A stretch of 64,000 nt of DNA, taken from contig NZ_LT222319.1 of the NCBI RefSeq assembly GCF_900074915.1, forward strand, positions 1,175,001 through 1,239,000, in the 5' to 3' direction. The translations under genes and the position numbers were made by a program. The notes under the pieces were generated by a model, which worked only from the letters and a program-made list of their open reading frames with translations, did no database searches and was not told the origin of the DNA. This document shows positions 27,307 to 37,427 of this stretch, piece by piece (positions within the stretch are counted from its first letter, which is position 1; each line of letters begins with the position of its first letter). This DNA is from Pseudomonas cerasi. GTDB lineage: Bacteria > Pseudomonadota > Gammaproteobacteria > Pseudomonadales > Pseudomonadaceae.

Positions 27307-30300
27307 TCACTTTTGCAGGGCCAGCGTCGGTGCGGCGGGCGCCGGTTGGCGTCGATGAAACAGCCGCTCCAGTTGCAGATAAATGACCGGCGTGGTGAAC
27401 AACGTGAGCATCTGGCTCACCAGCAGGCCGCCAACCACGGCTATACCCAGCGGCTGCCGCAACTCGGCACCGACGCCGAAACCGAGCATCAGCGGCAGTG
27501 CGCCGAGCAGGGCGGCGAGGGTGGTCATGATAATCGGTCGGAAGCGGGTGATGCAGGCCTCATAAATGGCCTCGTGCGGCGTGAGGCCCTGCTCGCGCTG
27601 GGCCTGCAGGGCAAAGTCCACCAGCAGAATACCGTTCTTTTTGACGATACCAATCAGCAACACCACGCCGATCAGGGCCATGATCGAGAAGTCCTGCCCC
27701 ATCATCCACAGCAGCAACAGTGCGCCGATGCCTGCCGAGGGCAGGGTGGAGATGATGGTCAGCGGATGCACGAAGCTTTCATAGAGCACGCCCAGAATGA
27801 TGTACACCGCCACCAGCGCCGCAAGGATCAGCCAGGGCTGGTTGGCCAGCGAACTCTGGAACGCCTGGGCCGCGCCCTGGAAGCTGCCGATGATCGAGGC
27901 GGGCATGCCGATTTCGTTCTTGGCCTGATCGAGCATGCTCACGGCATCGCCCAGGGCGACCCCGGGTGCCAGGTTGAACGACAGGTTCGCCGCGGGGAAC
28001 ATCCCGTCATGGCTGATCGATAACGGTCCCATGCGCGGCGCACTGACTTTGGCCAGAGCCGACAGCGGCACCATTTCGCTGGTCAGCGGCGAGCGCAGAT
28101 AGAAGTACGCCAGGCTTTCGGCCTTGCCGCGTTGTTGGGCGTCCAGTTCAAGGATCACCTTGTACTGGTTGACTTCAGTCTGATACTCGCTGATCTGCCG
28201 CTGGCCGAATGCGTCGTACAGCGCCTGGTCGACATCGGCCGTGGTCAGGCCGAATCGCGCGGCAGCACTGCGGTCGATGTCGATGTGCGTGACGCTGCCG
28301 CCCAGTTGCAAGTCGTTGGACATGTCGCGAAATGCAGGGTTGCTGCGCAGTTTTTCAGTCAGCCGTTGCGTCCAGGTGTTGAGCAATTCGCCGTCGTTGC
28401 TCTTGAGCACGTACTGGTACTGACTGCGGCTCGGGCCGGAGCTGAGGTTGATGTCCTGCCCGGCGCGCAGATACAGAACGATGCCCGGGACCTTGGCCAG
28501 TTTGGGGCGCAGGCGGTCGATGAATTCACTGACCGACACATCGCGTTCGGAGCGTGGCTTGAGCGAGATCCAGAAGCGGCCGTTGGCGATGGTCTGGTTG
28601 CTGCCTGAAACACCGACCGAATGCGAGAACGCCAGCACCGCAGGGTCCGCGCCGACGATCTTTGCTAGCTCCAGGTGTTTTTCCACCATGTCCGGGTAGG
28701 AGATGTCAGCAGCTGCCTCGGTGGTCCCGAGTGCAAACGCGGTGTCCTGGACCGGAAAGAAGCCTTTGGGTATGAGGATGTAACCGACTACCGCCAGCGC
28801 CAGGGTCATGCCGAATATGCCAAGCATCAGCCGTTGATGGGCCAGGGCCTTGCGCAGGCCGCGCTCGTAGGAGGCGAGCAGGCGTTCACCAAACCCCGGT
28901 TTCTGATGCGGGTGATGGGTGGGCGCGCGCATGAACAGAGCGGCCAGGGTCGGCGCGAGGGTCAGGGAGACGACCACCGAAATAAGAATGGTCGCGGTTG
29001 CGGTCAGTGCGAATTCCTTGAACAGTCGCCCGACCACGCCGCCCATGAACAATAGCGGAATGAACGCCGCCACCAGCGAGAAACTGATCGACACCACGGT
29101 AAAGCCGATTTCTCCGGAGCCCTTTATCGCCGCCTCGCGCATGCCTTGGCCGGCTTCGAGGTGACGGTGGATGTTCTCGACCACCACGATGGCGTCGTCC
29201 ACCACGAAACCGACCGCGACCACGATGGCCACCAGTGTCAGGTTGTTCAGGCTGAAGCCGAACAGGTACATCATCGCAAAGCTGGCAATCAGCGAGACCC
29301 CGAGTACCGCACTGACGATCAGGGTGGCTGACAGTTGGCGCAGGAACAGCGCCATGACCGCGACCACCAGCAGCACCGCGATCAGCAGGGTCAGTTCCAC
29401 TTCATGCAGCGAGGCACGGATGGTGCGGGTCCGGTCGTTGAGTACCGATACATCGACGCTGGCCGGGAGCATTTCCTGCAAGCGTGGCAATTCACGCTGG
29501 ATACGGTCCACGGTGTCGACAATGTTGGCGCCCGGCTGGCGGAAGATGGCGATGTTGACGCCTTGCTGATCGCCGGACCACGCCTTGACGTAGGCGTTTT
29601 CCGAGCCCGCGACGACCCGAGCCACATCCTTGAGCTGGACGGGCGCGCCGTTTTTGTAGGAAACAATCAGTTGCGCGTAGTCCTGCGGCTTGAACAACTG
29701 GTCGTTGGAAGACAGGGTCGAAATACTGTCCTTGCCGTACAGGGCACCCTTGGCCAGGTTCAGGCTGGTCTGTTGCACCGCTTGGCGAATGTCCGCCAGG
29801 GTCAGCCCCAGCGCGGCGAGTTTCTCGGGGGCGGCCTGGACACGAATCGCCGGACGCTGCTGACCGGTGATGTATACCTGGCCCACCCCTTCGATCTGGC
29901 TGAGCTGGCGCGCCAGAATGGTTTCGGTGACGTCGCTCAATTCGGTGCCGGGGATCAGACTGGAACTCACGCTGAGGATCAGCACCGGGCTGTCGGCCGG
30001 GTTGACCTTGCGCTAGGTTGGCAGACTGGGCAGATCGGCCGGCAGGCGTCCGGCGGCGGTATTGATGGCGGCCTGGACTTCCTGGGCCGCAGTGTCGATG
30101 CTTTTGTTGAGGGTGAACTGCAGCGTAAGGTTGGTGGAGCCCAGTGCGCTGCTGGAGGTCATCTGGGTCATGCCCGGTATCGCACTGAACTGCACTTCCA
30201 GTGGCGTGGCAACCGAAGACGCCATGGTCTCGGGGCTGGCGCCGGGCAGTTGCGCGGTGACCTGGATGGTCGGGAATTCCGCTTCCGGCAACGGCGCGAT

Positions 30301-30411
30301 CGGCAGACGCGGAAAGGCAATGACCCCCAGCAGTACCAATGCGAAGGTCAACAACAAGGTGGCCACCGGATGGTCGATGCACCACGCCGATACCGAACCA
30401 CGGCCGTTCAT
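27307..30411 (-). pseudogene. RND efflux pump (AcrB/MdtC-like), interrupted by an amber codon
   Basis: The full frame would give 1,034 residues, normal for an RND permease. The first 132 codons (MNGRGSVSAWCIDHPVATLL...) end at TAG (30013-30015), and the same frame continues as RKVNPADSPVLILSVSS through the whole pump: GFVVDDAIVVVENI with the paired proton-relay aspartates, and a C-terminal FTTPVIYLQLERLF. Homologues usually have an aromatic residue, typically tyrosine, at this position, so a single substitution (TAC or TAT to TAG) explains it. Without suppression no functional pump is made. The start overlaps the fusion-protein stop by 4 bp. Confidence 0.88.
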
Positions 30412-31574
30412 CGTGCGGGCTCCACTTGCGCGCTGGCGACATCCGCAGCAGGCGCGGTGATCACTTCGACCGTTGCTCCCGGGCGTAGCCGCGACTGGCC
30501 GTCGCTGACCAGTACATCGCCAGCACGCGGCCCGCTGATCAGCGTCTGCTCGCTGTCCTGATAGAGCACTTTGACGGGTACGACTTCCACCTTGTTATCG
30601 GCAGTGAGCCGATAGACAAAGTGCAGGTCAACGCCGCGCTGCACCACTTGTGGTGGCACTTTCAGCGAGTTGAGTTCGATACCGGTCTGGATCTTCACGG
30701 TCACCAGTTGCCCTGGCCAGAGTTGCTCGCCGGGGTTTTTGAATTGAGCCTTGGCGCGGATCGTACCGGTGCTGGCCGACACCTGATTGTCGATCAATGA
30801 AAGCGTGCCTTCACCCAGCAGCAGGCCGTTGGCCGCGCCGTCGCCCTGATACGCCTTGACGGTCGCAGCGTTGCGCTCGGCAATCAGCCCCTGCAGGGTC
30901 GGCAACATCTGCTGTGGCAGGGAAAACTCCACGGCAATCGGGTCGATCTGGGTCACTGAAAACAGTCCGGCAGCATCACTGACGCGCAGGAAGTTGCCTT
31001 CATCGACATTGCGAATGCCGACCCGTCCCGTTACCGGCGAGCGAATCTGAGTGTAGGACAGTTGCACCTGTGAGGCGTTGATGCTCGCTTCGTTGCCTTT
31101 TGCCGTGGCTTCGAGCTGCCTGACCAGTGCCTGTTGCTGATCGAACGTCTGTCGCGAGATACCATTTTCCTGGGTGAGCTGGCGATAGCGCTTGAGGTCC
31201 AATTGCGCTACGTCCAGCTGCGCCTTGCTCTGCGCCAACTGGGCACGCGCCTGTTCCAGCGCAGCCCTGATAGAGCGGTCATCCAGCGTTGCCAACAGGT
31301 CTCCGGCCTTGACCTGCTGACCTTCCTTGACCAGCACGCGCGTCAGCACCCCATCCACCTGGGGGCGGATCACGACGCTTTGCAGCGACAGCACCGATCC
31401 GATCCCTGTGACGAAGCGCGGCACGTCTTCAAGACTGACTGTGATCACTTTGACCGGCACAGCGGCAGCGGCATTTTTGGGAAGCGTGGCCGGGCGTGTC
31501 AGTTTCCAGCCTGCAATCGCCACACAGGCGATCACCAGAACGACAGCGGTGACGGTCAGGGTCTTTCTGCGCAT
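30408..31574 (-). CDS. RND efflux membrane-fusion protein
   Basis: The 388-residue product has an N-terminal hydrophobic anchor (TVTAVVLVIACVAIAGW), a biotinyl-lipoyl-like half-motif (VIRPQVDGVLTRVLVKEGQQVKAGDLLATLDD), a coiled-coil hairpin (about 105-165) and the second lipoyl half (IRSPVTGRVGIRNVDEGNFL). The anchor includes a possible lipobox (VIAC), although the hydrophobic run continues past the cysteine, so it may simply be a membrane anchor. It should link the RND pump to an outer-membrane channel, for which no gene is present nearby. It is intact, unlike the pump that follows. Confidence 0.92.
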   Translation of the reverse strand: MRRKTLTVTAVVLVIACVAIAGWKLTRPATLPKNAAAAVPVKVITVSLEDVPRFVTGIGSVLSLQSVVIRPQVDGVLTRVLVKEGQQVKAGDLLATLDDRSIRAALEQARAQLAQSKAQLDVAQLDLKRYRQLTQENGISRQTFDQQQALVRQLEATAKGNEASINASQVQLSYTQIRSPVTGRVGIRNVDEGNFLRVSDAAGLFSVTQIDPIAVEFSLPQQMLPTLQGLIAERNAATVKAYQGDGAANGLLLGEGTLSLIDNQVSASTGTIRAKAQFKNPGEQLWPGQLVTVKIQTGIELNSLKVPPQVVQRGVDLHFVYRLTADNKVEVVPVKVLYQDSEQTLISGPRAGDVLVSDGQSRLRPGATVEVITAPAADVASAQVEPAR

Positions 31575-31781
31575 ATGAAGAAAACGCCAAATGTCAGTAC
31601 GGGAGAGATATTTTTTACAGCTTCCTTATAGCCTGCAAACCCGGTCAACAGAATGACTTTCAGCTGTCAGGTTTGTCAGAAAGCCTCCAGCGGGTGTGGC
31701 GTGCAGTCAAGAAAAGTCGGAATTGGACGATATCTATGTTGAAGAGATAGTTGTCCAGATGTTTATTAAGTCCTAGGAGTT

Positions 31782-31789
31782 TTCCTACA
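31782..31789 (+). promoter_or_regulatory. TTCCTACA element upstream of the pilin-like gene
   Basis: TTCCTACA occurs 77 bp upstream of the first fimbrial-locus gene, inside a dense patch of TAGGA/TCCTA arms (31772-31805), and again upstream of the major pilin gene at 32433-32440. The patch weakly resembles RcsB-type boxes (ATTCCTA). Confidence 0.35.
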
Positions 31790-31866
31790 TTTTCCTAAGT
31801 AGGTTTCTGGCAGGTCATTCTCTCATCAACTTAACTTATCGCATGAGTCAATGAATGGAGTACGCC

Positions 31867-32247
31867 ATGAGCCGTCAGAAAACGAACGGAAAAGTGATGT
31901 GGAAGTTACGGTCCCTTGATAAAAACCTGTGGGTCGCAATCATGTCGACGCTGTGGCTGGCTACTCCCGCTGTGTCATGGGCAAAGGACAGTTCAATAAC
32001 GTTGCGTGGCAGTATCGTCAACAGCAGTTGCAGGGTTTCCAGTACAGAGATAACGATGCCCGGTAATCAGTCGAGAACGCTGGAAGTTGCACCCGGGGTC
32101 ATTATTCATGTGAGCACCGAACGCAATGTCTGTGGTGAGCAGGCAATGCCCTTCGTGACGCAGTATCAGGTATTGCCTGCCGCCGTGGTTATCGACGGAG
32201 AAGCCCTGCAGGCGCGCGCTGCCGTCGTTACGTTGAGCTATCAATAA
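31867..32247 (+). CDS. Short type 1 pilin-like secreted protein
   Basis: The 126-residue product has an N-terminal basic region, a hydrophobic export segment (LWVAIMSTLWLATPAVSWA) cleaved near SWAKDSS, then ITLRGSIVNSSCRVSS, the first strand and first cysteine typical of pilins, and a second cysteine in ERNVCGEQ. The C terminus ends TLSYQ, resembling the pilin consensus with tyrosine next to last. The mature part is only about 80 residues, half a normal pilin, so it may be a truncated, minor or regulatory subunit. The ATG at 31867 is chosen because GGAG lies 6 bp upstream. It is separated from the main operon by 330 bp. Confidence 0.65.
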   Translation: MSRQKTNGKVMWKLRSLDKNLWVAIMSTLWLATPAVSWAKDSSITLRGSIVNSSCRVSSTEITMPGNQSRTLEVAPGVIIHVSTERNVCGEQAMPFVTQYQVLPAAVVIDGEALQARAAVVTLSYQ

Positions 32248-32577
32248 CTAGCTGCCTGTTGTGTTTTCTCGTCCGGACTGTCACGTTTTCAAGTGGCAGT
32301 CCAGTGCCCGCCAGGTTTGAACGATACATAACCTCGGCCACAGTCAAGGCGTCGCTAGTCTGTACCTGAGTAAAGACGCGCTTCTGTATGGAAAAGGGTT
32401 TTTATCAGTGTGCCGGGCACGACTTATAAATATTCCTACAGACCTGTCCTGCGTGTCGTGTTGTGTTGTCTGCGGGGTGAAAGTTACCGGGCTGACAGCA
32501 TTGAAATAGACCTGGCTCTATAGTGCTCACCGTCCGATAGCGGGCACACACGAAATAACACAAGGAAGGTCGTTAGC
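32248..32577 (+). promoter_or_regulatory. Non-coding region upstream of the fimbrial operon
   Basis: A hairpin GGACTGTCAC/GTGGCAGTCC (32275-32302, one G-T pair, 8-base loop) follows the pilin-like gene and may attenuate read-through. Further on are the TTCCTACA element (32433-32440) and a GGAAGG ribosome site before the pilin ATG. No open frame is supported. Confidence 0.5.
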
Positions 32578-33162
32578 ATGAAAAAGCGTTCTCTTACATT
32601 GGCAGTTCTGGGCGTAATGGGCGTTGGCATGGCAGGTACCGCCAGTGCTGCGAACAACGGCACAATGGTCTTTAACGGAACACTGACCAATATCTCCTGC
32701 GATGTGGGGCCGGGCACGGGTGTCAGTGCGGGGACCAACCCTGGCGAAATCAATATCGACCTGGGCAACGTGTCCTTCTCCGATATCGGTGTATCGAGCG
32801 AAAGCCGATTCGAGACGGCTGCCCCCATCCAGCTGCTGGTCAACTGCAGTGCCGGTGCAGACCAGTACAACATGGTGAAGATGCGCCTTATTGCCCGTAA
32901 CGGCAGTGGCCTGGACAACAACGACGCGAAACTCCTGCGCACCACCGGTGCGGCAGATGGCGTCGGTATCGGCCTGCTCAATGCGTCCAGTGTGCTGATG
33001 GATCTGAGTGGTGACGAAACCGTCGACACCACGCTGATCAAGGATGGCGCCAACGGTGCCACCGCTGAAATCAATTTTGGCGCGGTGTATGTGCTTAACG
33101 GCACGCCCACCAATCCGGGTAATGCCGACGGCTTCCTGCCGTTCGTGATGGATTACGAGTAA
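32578..33162 (+). CDS. Major fimbrial subunit
   Basis: The 194-residue product has a clear signal peptide (MKKRSLTLAVLGVMGVGMAG, cleaved at ASAANNG) and pilin features: the first strand GTMVFNGTLTNISCDVG with the first cysteine, a second cysteine in LLVNCSAG forming the conserved disulfide, and a C terminus ending VMDYE. It is followed directly by chaperone, usher, chaperone and tip genes, so it is the likely shaft subunit of a chaperone-usher fimbria. Confidence 0.88.
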   Translation: MKKRSLTLAVLGVMGVGMAGTASAANNGTMVFNGTLTNISCDVGPGTGVSAGTNPGEINIDLGNVSFSDIGVSSESRFETAAPIQLLVNCSAGADQYNMVKMRLIARNGSGLDNNDAKLLRTTGAADGVGIGLLNASSVLMDLSGDETVDTTLIKDGANGATAEINFGAVYVLNGTPTNPGNADGFLPFVMDYE

Positions 33163-33225
33163 TCGTGTCGGGCAGGGCGGGCAGTGCTCGCTCTGTCCTC
33201 TACCGAATTCAAGGCGAACGCCAGC

Positions 33226-33978
33226 ATGTTTTCCGATTTTTTTCGCTACACGATGCTTGTTGCGTTGGTGTTCTGCGCATCCACCGTTCAGGCGGGCATT
33301 GTATTGAATACGACGCGAGTCATTTACCAGGGCACTGATAAAGAGGTCAGTCTGGGTGTTCACAACAGTGGCGGTGGAGAGATTCTCCTGCAGTCCTGGC
33401 TTGAACCGCCTGTGGCGGCGGTCAGCACTCACGAAAGTCTGCCGAACCTGCCGTTCATTGTCACACCCGCACTTGCGCGTATGGCCGGGGGTGGCAGGCA
33501 GCTATTGCGGATCATTCATTCCGGTGCCGACATGCCCATCGATCGTGAATCGGTGTTATGGCTCAATGTTCAGGAAATTCCCCAGACCGCAGCTGAAAAC
33601 ACACTGCAGATCGCGGTACGTCAGCGCATCAAAGTCTTCTTCCGGCCTGATGGTTTGCAGGGTGATCCACAGCAGGCTCCGGAAAAATTGAACTGGCAGT
33701 GGGTCGATGACACCGGTGTACAGGTCGAAAATCCCGGCCCCTATCATGTCTCCATGCTGAGGGTTTCCATACGCCAGCATGACACCGAACTTGCCCGTCT
33801 GGACAGTCAGATGCTGGCGCCGCATCAGCGTCTGCGTATTCCGTTACAGCACACATCGGCAAGTGCGCCGTTGCTGTTGAGTTTCGTCAGTCTCAATGAC
33901 TACGGCGGACAAGTGCCTTATCAGGCAGCCCTTACCCATAAACAACCGGTTAACGCCGGCAAGGCGTCGCCCCGATAA
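33226..33978 (+). CDS. Periplasmic pilus chaperone (PapD/FimC-like)
   Basis: The 250-residue product has a signal peptide (MFSDFFRYTMLVALVFCAST, cleaved at VQAGIVL) and the two Ig-like domains of PapD chaperones: TRVIYQGTDKEVSLGVHNSG with the conserved arginine, FIVTPALARMAGGGRQLLRI, LWLNVQEIPQ, and IAVRQRIKVFFRP. It delivers pilins to the usher by donor-strand complementation. The ATG at 33226 is preferred over the upstream GTG at 33184 because the signal peptide begins there. Confidence 0.92.
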   Translation: MFSDFFRYTMLVALVFCASTVQAGIVLNTTRVIYQGTDKEVSLGVHNSGGGEILLQSWLEPPVAAVSTHESLPNLPFIVTPALARMAGGGRQLLRIIHSGADMPIDRESVLWLNVQEIPQTAAENTLQIAVRQRIKVFFRPDGLQGDPQQAPEKLNWQWVDDTGVQVENPGPYHVSMLRVSIRQHDTELARLDSQMLAPHQRLRIPLQHTSASAPLLLSFVSLNDYGGQVPYQAALTHKQPVNAGKASPR

Positions 33979-34109
33979 GCTGGCGCATCCACTGTCAGCG
34001 TTCACTGTTCAAACCGTCGGGCCTCAGCGACAAGACCGCCCGGCAGACCTGCGTCTGTGTAAAAGGATTGCGCGACGCGCGCGACAGCCGAAGTAGAGTG
34101 AAGACCGCT

Positions 34110-36644
34110 ATGGAATGGCGCAAAGAAGTTAACAAGGGAGTCATTGCCCAGTGCGCGCTCCCTCACCCCCGACGCTGTGCGCGGGGTATCGGTTTCGGAT
34201 TGGCGTTGATGGTTGCGGTCAGCGCGTCGGCCGCCTCTTCGGGTGGCAGCGGCGCAGGCAGATTCAATACGGCTTTTATCCAGGGAAGCGATCAGCCGGC
34301 TGACCTTCAGGAGTTTCTGCGCTCCAATAGCTTACTGCCCGGTACTTACCGGGTTGATATCTACGTCAATCGCAAGCTGAGCGGTAGGCGGGATATCCGC
34401 TTTTTGAAAAATCCGCTGTCAGGCCTGATCGAGCCCTGCCTGTCGCTCGAGATGCTACAGAGCTTTGGTCTGGACTTGAGTCGTCTGCCGTCAGGTGAGA
34501 TGTCTGCCCAGGCCTGTTTCGACCTGCCTGCGCGTGTCGAATTTGCCCGCGTCGACTATCAGCCCGGTGCGTTGCGACTGACGATCAGTGTGCCGCAAGC
34601 GGTGATGTCACGCGGTGCCCGTGGTTATGTGTCGCCGGAGCTTTGGGATCAGGGCGAGACCGCAGGCTTTATCAATTACAACTTCAATGGCAGCCGTCGG
34701 CGTAACAAAAGCCTAGAAACGGATCAGTACTACGTGGGGCTGCGAAACGGGCTGAACGTTGGTGCCTGGCGTTTGCGCAACGAGTCCTCTCTGGTGGGTG
34801 GCAGTGACAGACCCTGGCGTTATCGCAGCAATCGTACGTTCGCACAGCGCGACATCACCGCCCTGAAAAGCCAGCTCACGCTGGGCGAGACGTTTACCGA
34901 TTCGCAGGTCTTCGACAGTGTCCGCTTCAGGGGCGCGGCGCTGGTCTCTGACGATGGCATGTTGTCTGACAGCGAGCGGGCCTATGCCCCGGTCATCCGC
35001 GGGATTGCCGAAACCAATGCGACCGTGGAAGTTCGCCAGAACGGCTTTCTGCTTTACAGCGGCAGTGTGTCGCCCGGGCCTTTCGAGATTGCCGATATTT
35101 ATCCCAGTGGCTCGAATGGCGATTTGTCGGTGTCTGTCATCGAAGCAGACGGGCGTGTGCGAACCTTCACTCAGGCTTACGCGTCGCTGCCGATCATGGT
35201 TCCCGCAGGCTCGTTGCGCTACAGCCTGGCCAGCGGGCAGGTCGACAACAATGACGACCAGCAGGCCTCTCCGGCGTTTGCCAGCGCAGCCCTGATCTAC
35301 GGGCTTTCCGAACGGATCACCGGGTTTGCCGGGCTGCAACTGGCCGAGGATTATCAGGCCTGGAACATAGGTACGGGAGTAAACACCGGGCTTGGCGCGG
35401 TGTCGATGGACCTCACCCGATCGATCAGCAAGGTGGATCAGCAGGCGCGCAGTGGTCAGAGCCTGCGGGTGCGTTATGCCAACACGCTGGACGTCACCGA
35501 CACCACGCTGGCAGTGGCCGGTTACCGGTATTCGACCGAGCAATACCGGACCTTGAACCAGCACGTCAGCGATATCGGCCCGCAGCGGCTGGTACTGCCC
35601 TCTGGTCTGGCGCGGGATCGACTCGAACTCAACATCACTCAGATAGTGCCTGGCCAGTCGGCGTCGCTGAGCCTGACTGCTTCAGAGCAGCGCTACTGGA
35701 ACCTGCCCGGCAAGACCCGGCAACTTTACCTGTCCTATAACGCAGCCTGGCGTTCGCTCAATTACAGCCTGTCCGTCGAACGCAACGAGGATTTCGGGCG
35801 AAGCGGTGACGCGAGCACCGACAATCGTATTGCTCTGAGCGTGACCCTGCCGCTCGGATCCAGCCCCGGCTCGTCGCGATTGTCTTTCAACGCGGTGCGC
35901 GACAGCCGCGGCGAGTACAACGCGCAGACCGGTCTTAACGGCCAGGTGCCGGGCGATCGCGACACGTTCTATTCGGTACAGGCTGGACGTGACAGTACCT
36001 CCGGCAGTTTCGGCGCAGGCAAGGTCAGCACCAGCACGGCATTCGGCCGTTTCGAGGCCGGTTATAGCCAGGGTCAGGATTACGATGCATTCAGCCTGTC
36101 CGCCGCTGGTTCGCTGGTAGCGCATGCCGGTGGCGTGAACCTGGGGCAGGCCTTGGGGGAAACCTTTGCACTGGTTCAGGTGCCCGATGTCGGTGGCGCC
36201 CGCTTGAAGTCGTTCAGTAACGTCGAGACCGCCGGCAACGGCTATGCGGTTCTGCCTTATGCGCAGGCTTACCGCACCAACTGGGTCAGCCTGGATACCC
36301 GGCAGCTGGGCGCTGATGTCGATCTGGAAAACGCCATCACCCAGATCGTGCCGCGCAGGGGCGCGATCCCGGTGGTGCGCTTCAAGGCCAATGTGGGCCG
36401 TCGGGTGCAGTTCGAACTGGTGCGCACCGATGGCAGCAAGGTGCCGCTGGGCGCCAGTGTCGAAGATGAGCAGGGCAGGGCGCTGGCAGTGGTCGATCCC
36501 GGCAGTCAGGCGCTGGTGCTCAGCGAGCAGGACGCCGGCAGCATGTGGGTACGCTGGTCCGATCAACGTTGTCAGGCAACATTCTCGCTACCGCCCAGAG
36601 ATCCGTCGCGAGCCTACGAGCGGATCAGGGTGATATGCCGATGA
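34110..36644 (+). CDS. Outer-membrane fimbrial usher (FimD/PapC-like)
   Basis: The product (about 843 residues) has a signal peptide (GFGLALMVAVSASAASSGG), the periplasmic N-terminal domain (FNTAFIQGSDQPADLQEFLRS; LLPGTYRVDIYVNRK), a long beta-barrel with plug (VIRGIAETNATVEVRQNGF, PGPFEIADIYPSGSNGDLSV) and C-terminal domains (RRGAIPVVRFKANVGRR, GASVEDEQGRALAVVDPGSQ). It is the assembly channel of the fimbria. The start is uncertain: ATG 34110 is used, but in-frame GTG 34098 and TTG 34068 are possible. The stop overlaps the second chaperone. Confidence 0.93.
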   Translation: MEWRKEVNKGVIAQCALPHPRRCARGIGFGLALMVAVSASAASSGGSGAGRFNTAFIQGSDQPADLQEFLRSNSLLPGTYRVDIYVNRKLSGRRDIRFLKNPLSGLIEPCLSLEMLQSFGLDLSRLPSGEMSAQACFDLPARVEFARVDYQPGALRLTISVPQAVMSRGARGYVSPELWDQGETAGFINYNFNGSRRRNKSLETDQYYVGLRNGLNVGAWRLRNESSLVGGSDRPWRYRSNRTFAQRDITALKSQLTLGETFTDSQVFDSVRFRGAALVSDDGMLSDSERAYAPVIRGIAETNATVEVRQNGFLLYSGSVSPGPFEIADIYPSGSNGDLSVSVIEADGRVRTFTQAYASLPIMVPAGSLRYSLASGQVDNNDDQQASPAFASAALIYGLSERITGFAGLQLAEDYQAWNIGTGVNTGLGAVSMDLTRSISKVDQQARSGQSLRVRYANTLDVTDTTLAVAGYRYSTEQYRTLNQHVSDIGPQRLVLPSGLARDRLELNITQIVPGQSASLSLTASEQRYWNLPGKTRQLYLSYNAAWRSLNYSLSVERNEDFGRSGDASTDNRIALSVTLPLGSSPGSSRLSFNAVRDSRGEYNAQTGLNGQVPGDRDTFYSVQAGRDSTSGSFGAGKVSTSTAFGRFEAGYSQGQDYDAFSLSAAGSLVAHAGGVNLGQALGETFALVQVPDVGGARLKSFSNVETAGNGYAVLPYAQAYRTNWVSLDTRQLGADVDLENAITQIVPRRGAIPVVRFKANVGRRVQFELVRTDGSKVPLGASVEDEQGRALAVVDPGSQALVLSEQDAGSMWVRWSDQRCQATFSLPPRDPSRAYERIRVICR

Positions 36645-37426
36645 GCGCTTTCGCTGGCTCATGCAAGGCGCTGCTGACGGCTGTGCTTTTGACGAGCGAC
36701 CTGGCGGCGCACGGCGCTGTTTCGCTGAGTGGAACACGGCTGGTTTTCGACGGGCAGTATCGCGAAGTTACGCTCGAAGTGCGCAATCGCGGCAAGTCCG
36801 AGGCGCTTTTGCAGGCCTGGCTCAGCGACGCCGCGGACGATGACGACACCCCGGGTGAGCTTCGCAAAGCGCTGCCATTCGTGGTCACGCCTCCGCTTGC
36901 ACGCCTGGCGGTGGGCGGCAGGCAGACCTTGCGCGTGCTGTATCAGGGCTCGGGCATGCCGCAGGAGCACGAGTCCCTGCTGCATCTGTATGTGCTTGAG
37001 GTACCTCGACGCCAGGACGGCGTGGGGCAGTTGAACATTGCCGTGCGCCAACGCATCAACGTGTTCTACCGGCCCCCCGGCCTTGACGGTGATCCGGCCG
37101 ACACCCCCGCGCGGCTGCTGTGGACACTGACTCATGACCCGTCGCACGCCTTGTTGCTGACGGTCAGTAACCCGACGCCCTATCACGCCGCTCTGCAAGC
37201 GCTGCATATCGACGGTGTGCAGCTCGGCGATCATCTGCTGCTGGCGCCGGGCGCCCAGGTTGCCATGGCTGTGCCCGCAAGTGTCGAGCCCTCTGCCACA
37301 CATCGTTTTTCATACCAGGCGCTGACCGACTACGGCGGCCGACGGACCCATTGCGCACAGCTCACCGGGCAGACAGCCACTACGGCCGGGCTGCCGAAAA
37401 ACAATTCCATTCAGGACGAATGCTGA
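36641..37426 (+). CDS. Second periplasmic pilus chaperone
   Basis: The 261-residue product is a second PapD-like chaperone: signal peptide ending LAAHGAVSL, then GTRLVFDGQYREVTLEVRNRG, FVVTPPLARLAVGGRQTLRV, LHLYVLEVPRR and IAVRQRINVFYRPPG. It overlaps the usher stop by 4 bp (ATGA); the in-frame ATG at 36635 is an alternative with poorer ribosome-site spacing. Two chaperones flanking one usher is a known variation in Pseudomonas and related fimbriae, where one may be dedicated to the tip protein that follows 1 bp later. Confidence 0.92.
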   Translation: MSAFAGSCKALLTAVLLTSDLAAHGAVSLSGTRLVFDGQYREVTLEVRNRGKSEALLQAWLSDAADDDDTPGELRKALPFVVTPPLARLAVGGRQTLRVLYQGSGMPQEHESLLHLYVLEVPRRQDGVGQLNIAVRQRINVFYRPPGLDGDPADTPARLLWTLTHDPSHALLLTVSNPTPYHAALQALHIDGVQLGDHLLLAPGAQVAMAVPASVEPSATHRFSYQALTDYGGRRTHCAQLTGQTATTAGLPKNNSIQDEC

Positions 37427-37427
37427 T

